Shown piece after piece: positions 43,431-43,888 of a stretch of 43,888 nt of DNA. The notes under the pieces were generated by a model. The model saw only the letters and a program-made list of their open reading frames with translations. It ran no database searches and was not told where the DNA came from. The first letter of the stretch is position 1. Every line of letters starts with the position of its first letter. The translations under genes and the position numbers were made by a program. This DNA comes from Symbiobacterium thermophilum (GTDB lineage Bacteria > Bacillota > Sulfobacillia > UBA995), in NCBI GenBank assembly GCA_020725145.1, contig DYFO01000002.1, positions 71,777 to 115,664 on the forward strand. Direction: 5' to 3'.

Positions 43431-43739
43431 TCAGAGCTTGATCTCGATATCCACCCCGGCCGGCAGGTCCAGCTTCATCAACGCGTCCACCGTCTTGGAG
43501 GTTGGATCGAGGATATCGATGAGCCGCTTGTGCGTCCGCATCTCAAACTGCTCGCGGATATCCTTCTCGCCGTTGGGAGCCACCAGGACCGTGTAAACGC
43601 TCTTTTCCGTCGGCAGCGGGACAGGGCCCGAAACCCTAGCTCCCGTCTTCCGCGCGGTGGTCACGATCCGTTCGGCCGACTGGTCCAGCACCTTGTGGTC
43701 GAAGGCCCTTAGTCTTATACGGATTTTCTGGTCCGCCAC
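43431..43739 (-). CDS. rpsJ: 30S ribosomal protein S10
   Basis: 102 residues from the GTG at 43739 (GGGGAGG nine bases ahead), matching the family's length. [20 protein letters not shown] and [20 protein letters not shown] are diagnostic. It also acts as NusE in antitermination. It follows tuf by 45 bases. Confidence 0.99.
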   Translation of the reverse strand: MADQKIRIRLRAFDHKVLDQSAERIVTTARKTGARVSGPVPLPTEKSVYTVLVAPNGEKDIREQFEMRTHKRLIDILDPTSKTVDALMKLDLPAGVDIEIKL

Positions 43740-43784
43740 CGTGAAAAACCTCCCCGAATCAAGCGCTCCCGCTGCCTGCCGCAC

Positions 43785-43888
43785 TCACTCGATGATCGAG
43801 GTGACCACGCCTGCTCCCACGGTGCGGCCGCCCTCGCGGATGGCGAAACGGAGACCTTCCTCGATGGCGATGGGGGTGATGAGCTCGA
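43785..43888 (-). CDS. tuf: Elongation factor Tu, last 34 codons only
   Basis: The minus strand encodes [20 protein letters not shown] followed by [13 protein letters not shown] and a TGA. This is the conserved C-terminal end of EF-Tu domain 3. The 5' part lies beyond the right edge of the window. Its position before rpsJ is the usual one. Confidence 0.97.
   Translation of the reverse strand, partial: ELITPIAIEEGLRFAIREGGRTVGAGVVTSIIE

Noticed and set aside
1-43888. Mobile elements, attachment sites, CRISPR arrays, tRNA genes
   Set aside because: No transposase, integrase, repeated spacer pattern or tRNA-like cloverleaf was recognised; composition and strand are uniform throughout.

Overview
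The window is about 43.9 kb of GC-rich DNA. Every gene I can support (about 60) lies on the minus strand, so transcription runs from the right end to the left. The gene content fits a high-GC, probably anaerobic and spore-forming member of the Bacillota. It has the clostridial-type ribosomal supercluster (tuf, S10-spc-alpha, then ecfA1-ecfA2-ecfT-truA-rplM-rpsI), a cwlD spore-cortex amidase, a KOW protein between map and infA, Cys-rich S14/L36/S4/adenylate kinase, a B12-dependent ornithine fermentation pathway and a ferredoxin-linked aldehyde oxidoreductase. GTG and TTG starts are very common. No tRNA, rRNA, CRISPR array, phage or transposon gene was seen.

Layout in transcription order. (1) 43888-23462: the 3' end of tuf, rpsJ to secY-adk-map, a good promoter, infA-rpmJ-rpsM-rpsK-rpsD-rpoA-rplQ, the ECF transporter energising module, truA, rplM and rpsI. 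L30 carries an unusual tail of about 100 residues. (2) 23401-22685: cwlD, followed by a 384-bp gap that holds a 20-bp imperfect palindrome and, on the plus strand, what may be a decayed thioredoxin-like gene. (3) 22300-8742: a catabolic block of nested genes: ord, ortA, ortB, a fused oraS-oraE, a MutL/GlmL-type ATPase, orr, two AmmeMemoRadiSam genes, arcC, argF and a cyclic-2,3-diphosphoglycerate-synthetase-like GTPase. (4) 8718-4720: a GDT1 membrane protein, an ECF sigma factor with a soluble zinc anti-sigma factor, a DmpA-type peptidase, the cobalamin adenosyltransferase btuR, an SDH-type serine protease and a 29-codon gene with its own candidate promoter, inverted repeat and terminator. (5) 4586-1: an unknown protein, an AIR-synthase-like protein, a four-cluster ferredoxin, a tungsten/molybdenum aldehyde ferredoxin oxidoreductase and a creatininase-family hydrolase cut off by the window edge.

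How the genes fit together. ArgF working backwards with ArcC would turn citrulline plus phosphate into ornithine, ATP, ammonia and CO2. Orr would make D-ornithine, and the fused OraS-OraE (adenosylcobalamin and PLP) would make 2,4-diaminopentanoate. Ord would oxidise it to 2-amino-4-oxopentanoate, and OrtA/OrtB would cleave that with CoA to acetyl-CoA and alanine. BtuR can supply the adenosylcobalamin and the MutL-like ATPase may repair the mutase. Two genes of unassigned biochemistry, the AMMECR1/LigB fusion and its radical SAM partner, overlap orr and arcC and so look like parts of the same transcript.

The strongest leads are the single-chain ornithine aminomutase, the AmmeMemoRadiSam pair coupled to ornithine breakdown, the long disordered tail on L30, and the 29-codon gene or small RNA with an ECF-like promoter near an ECF sigma factor. 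All identifications come from reading motifs by eye; no database search was possible.
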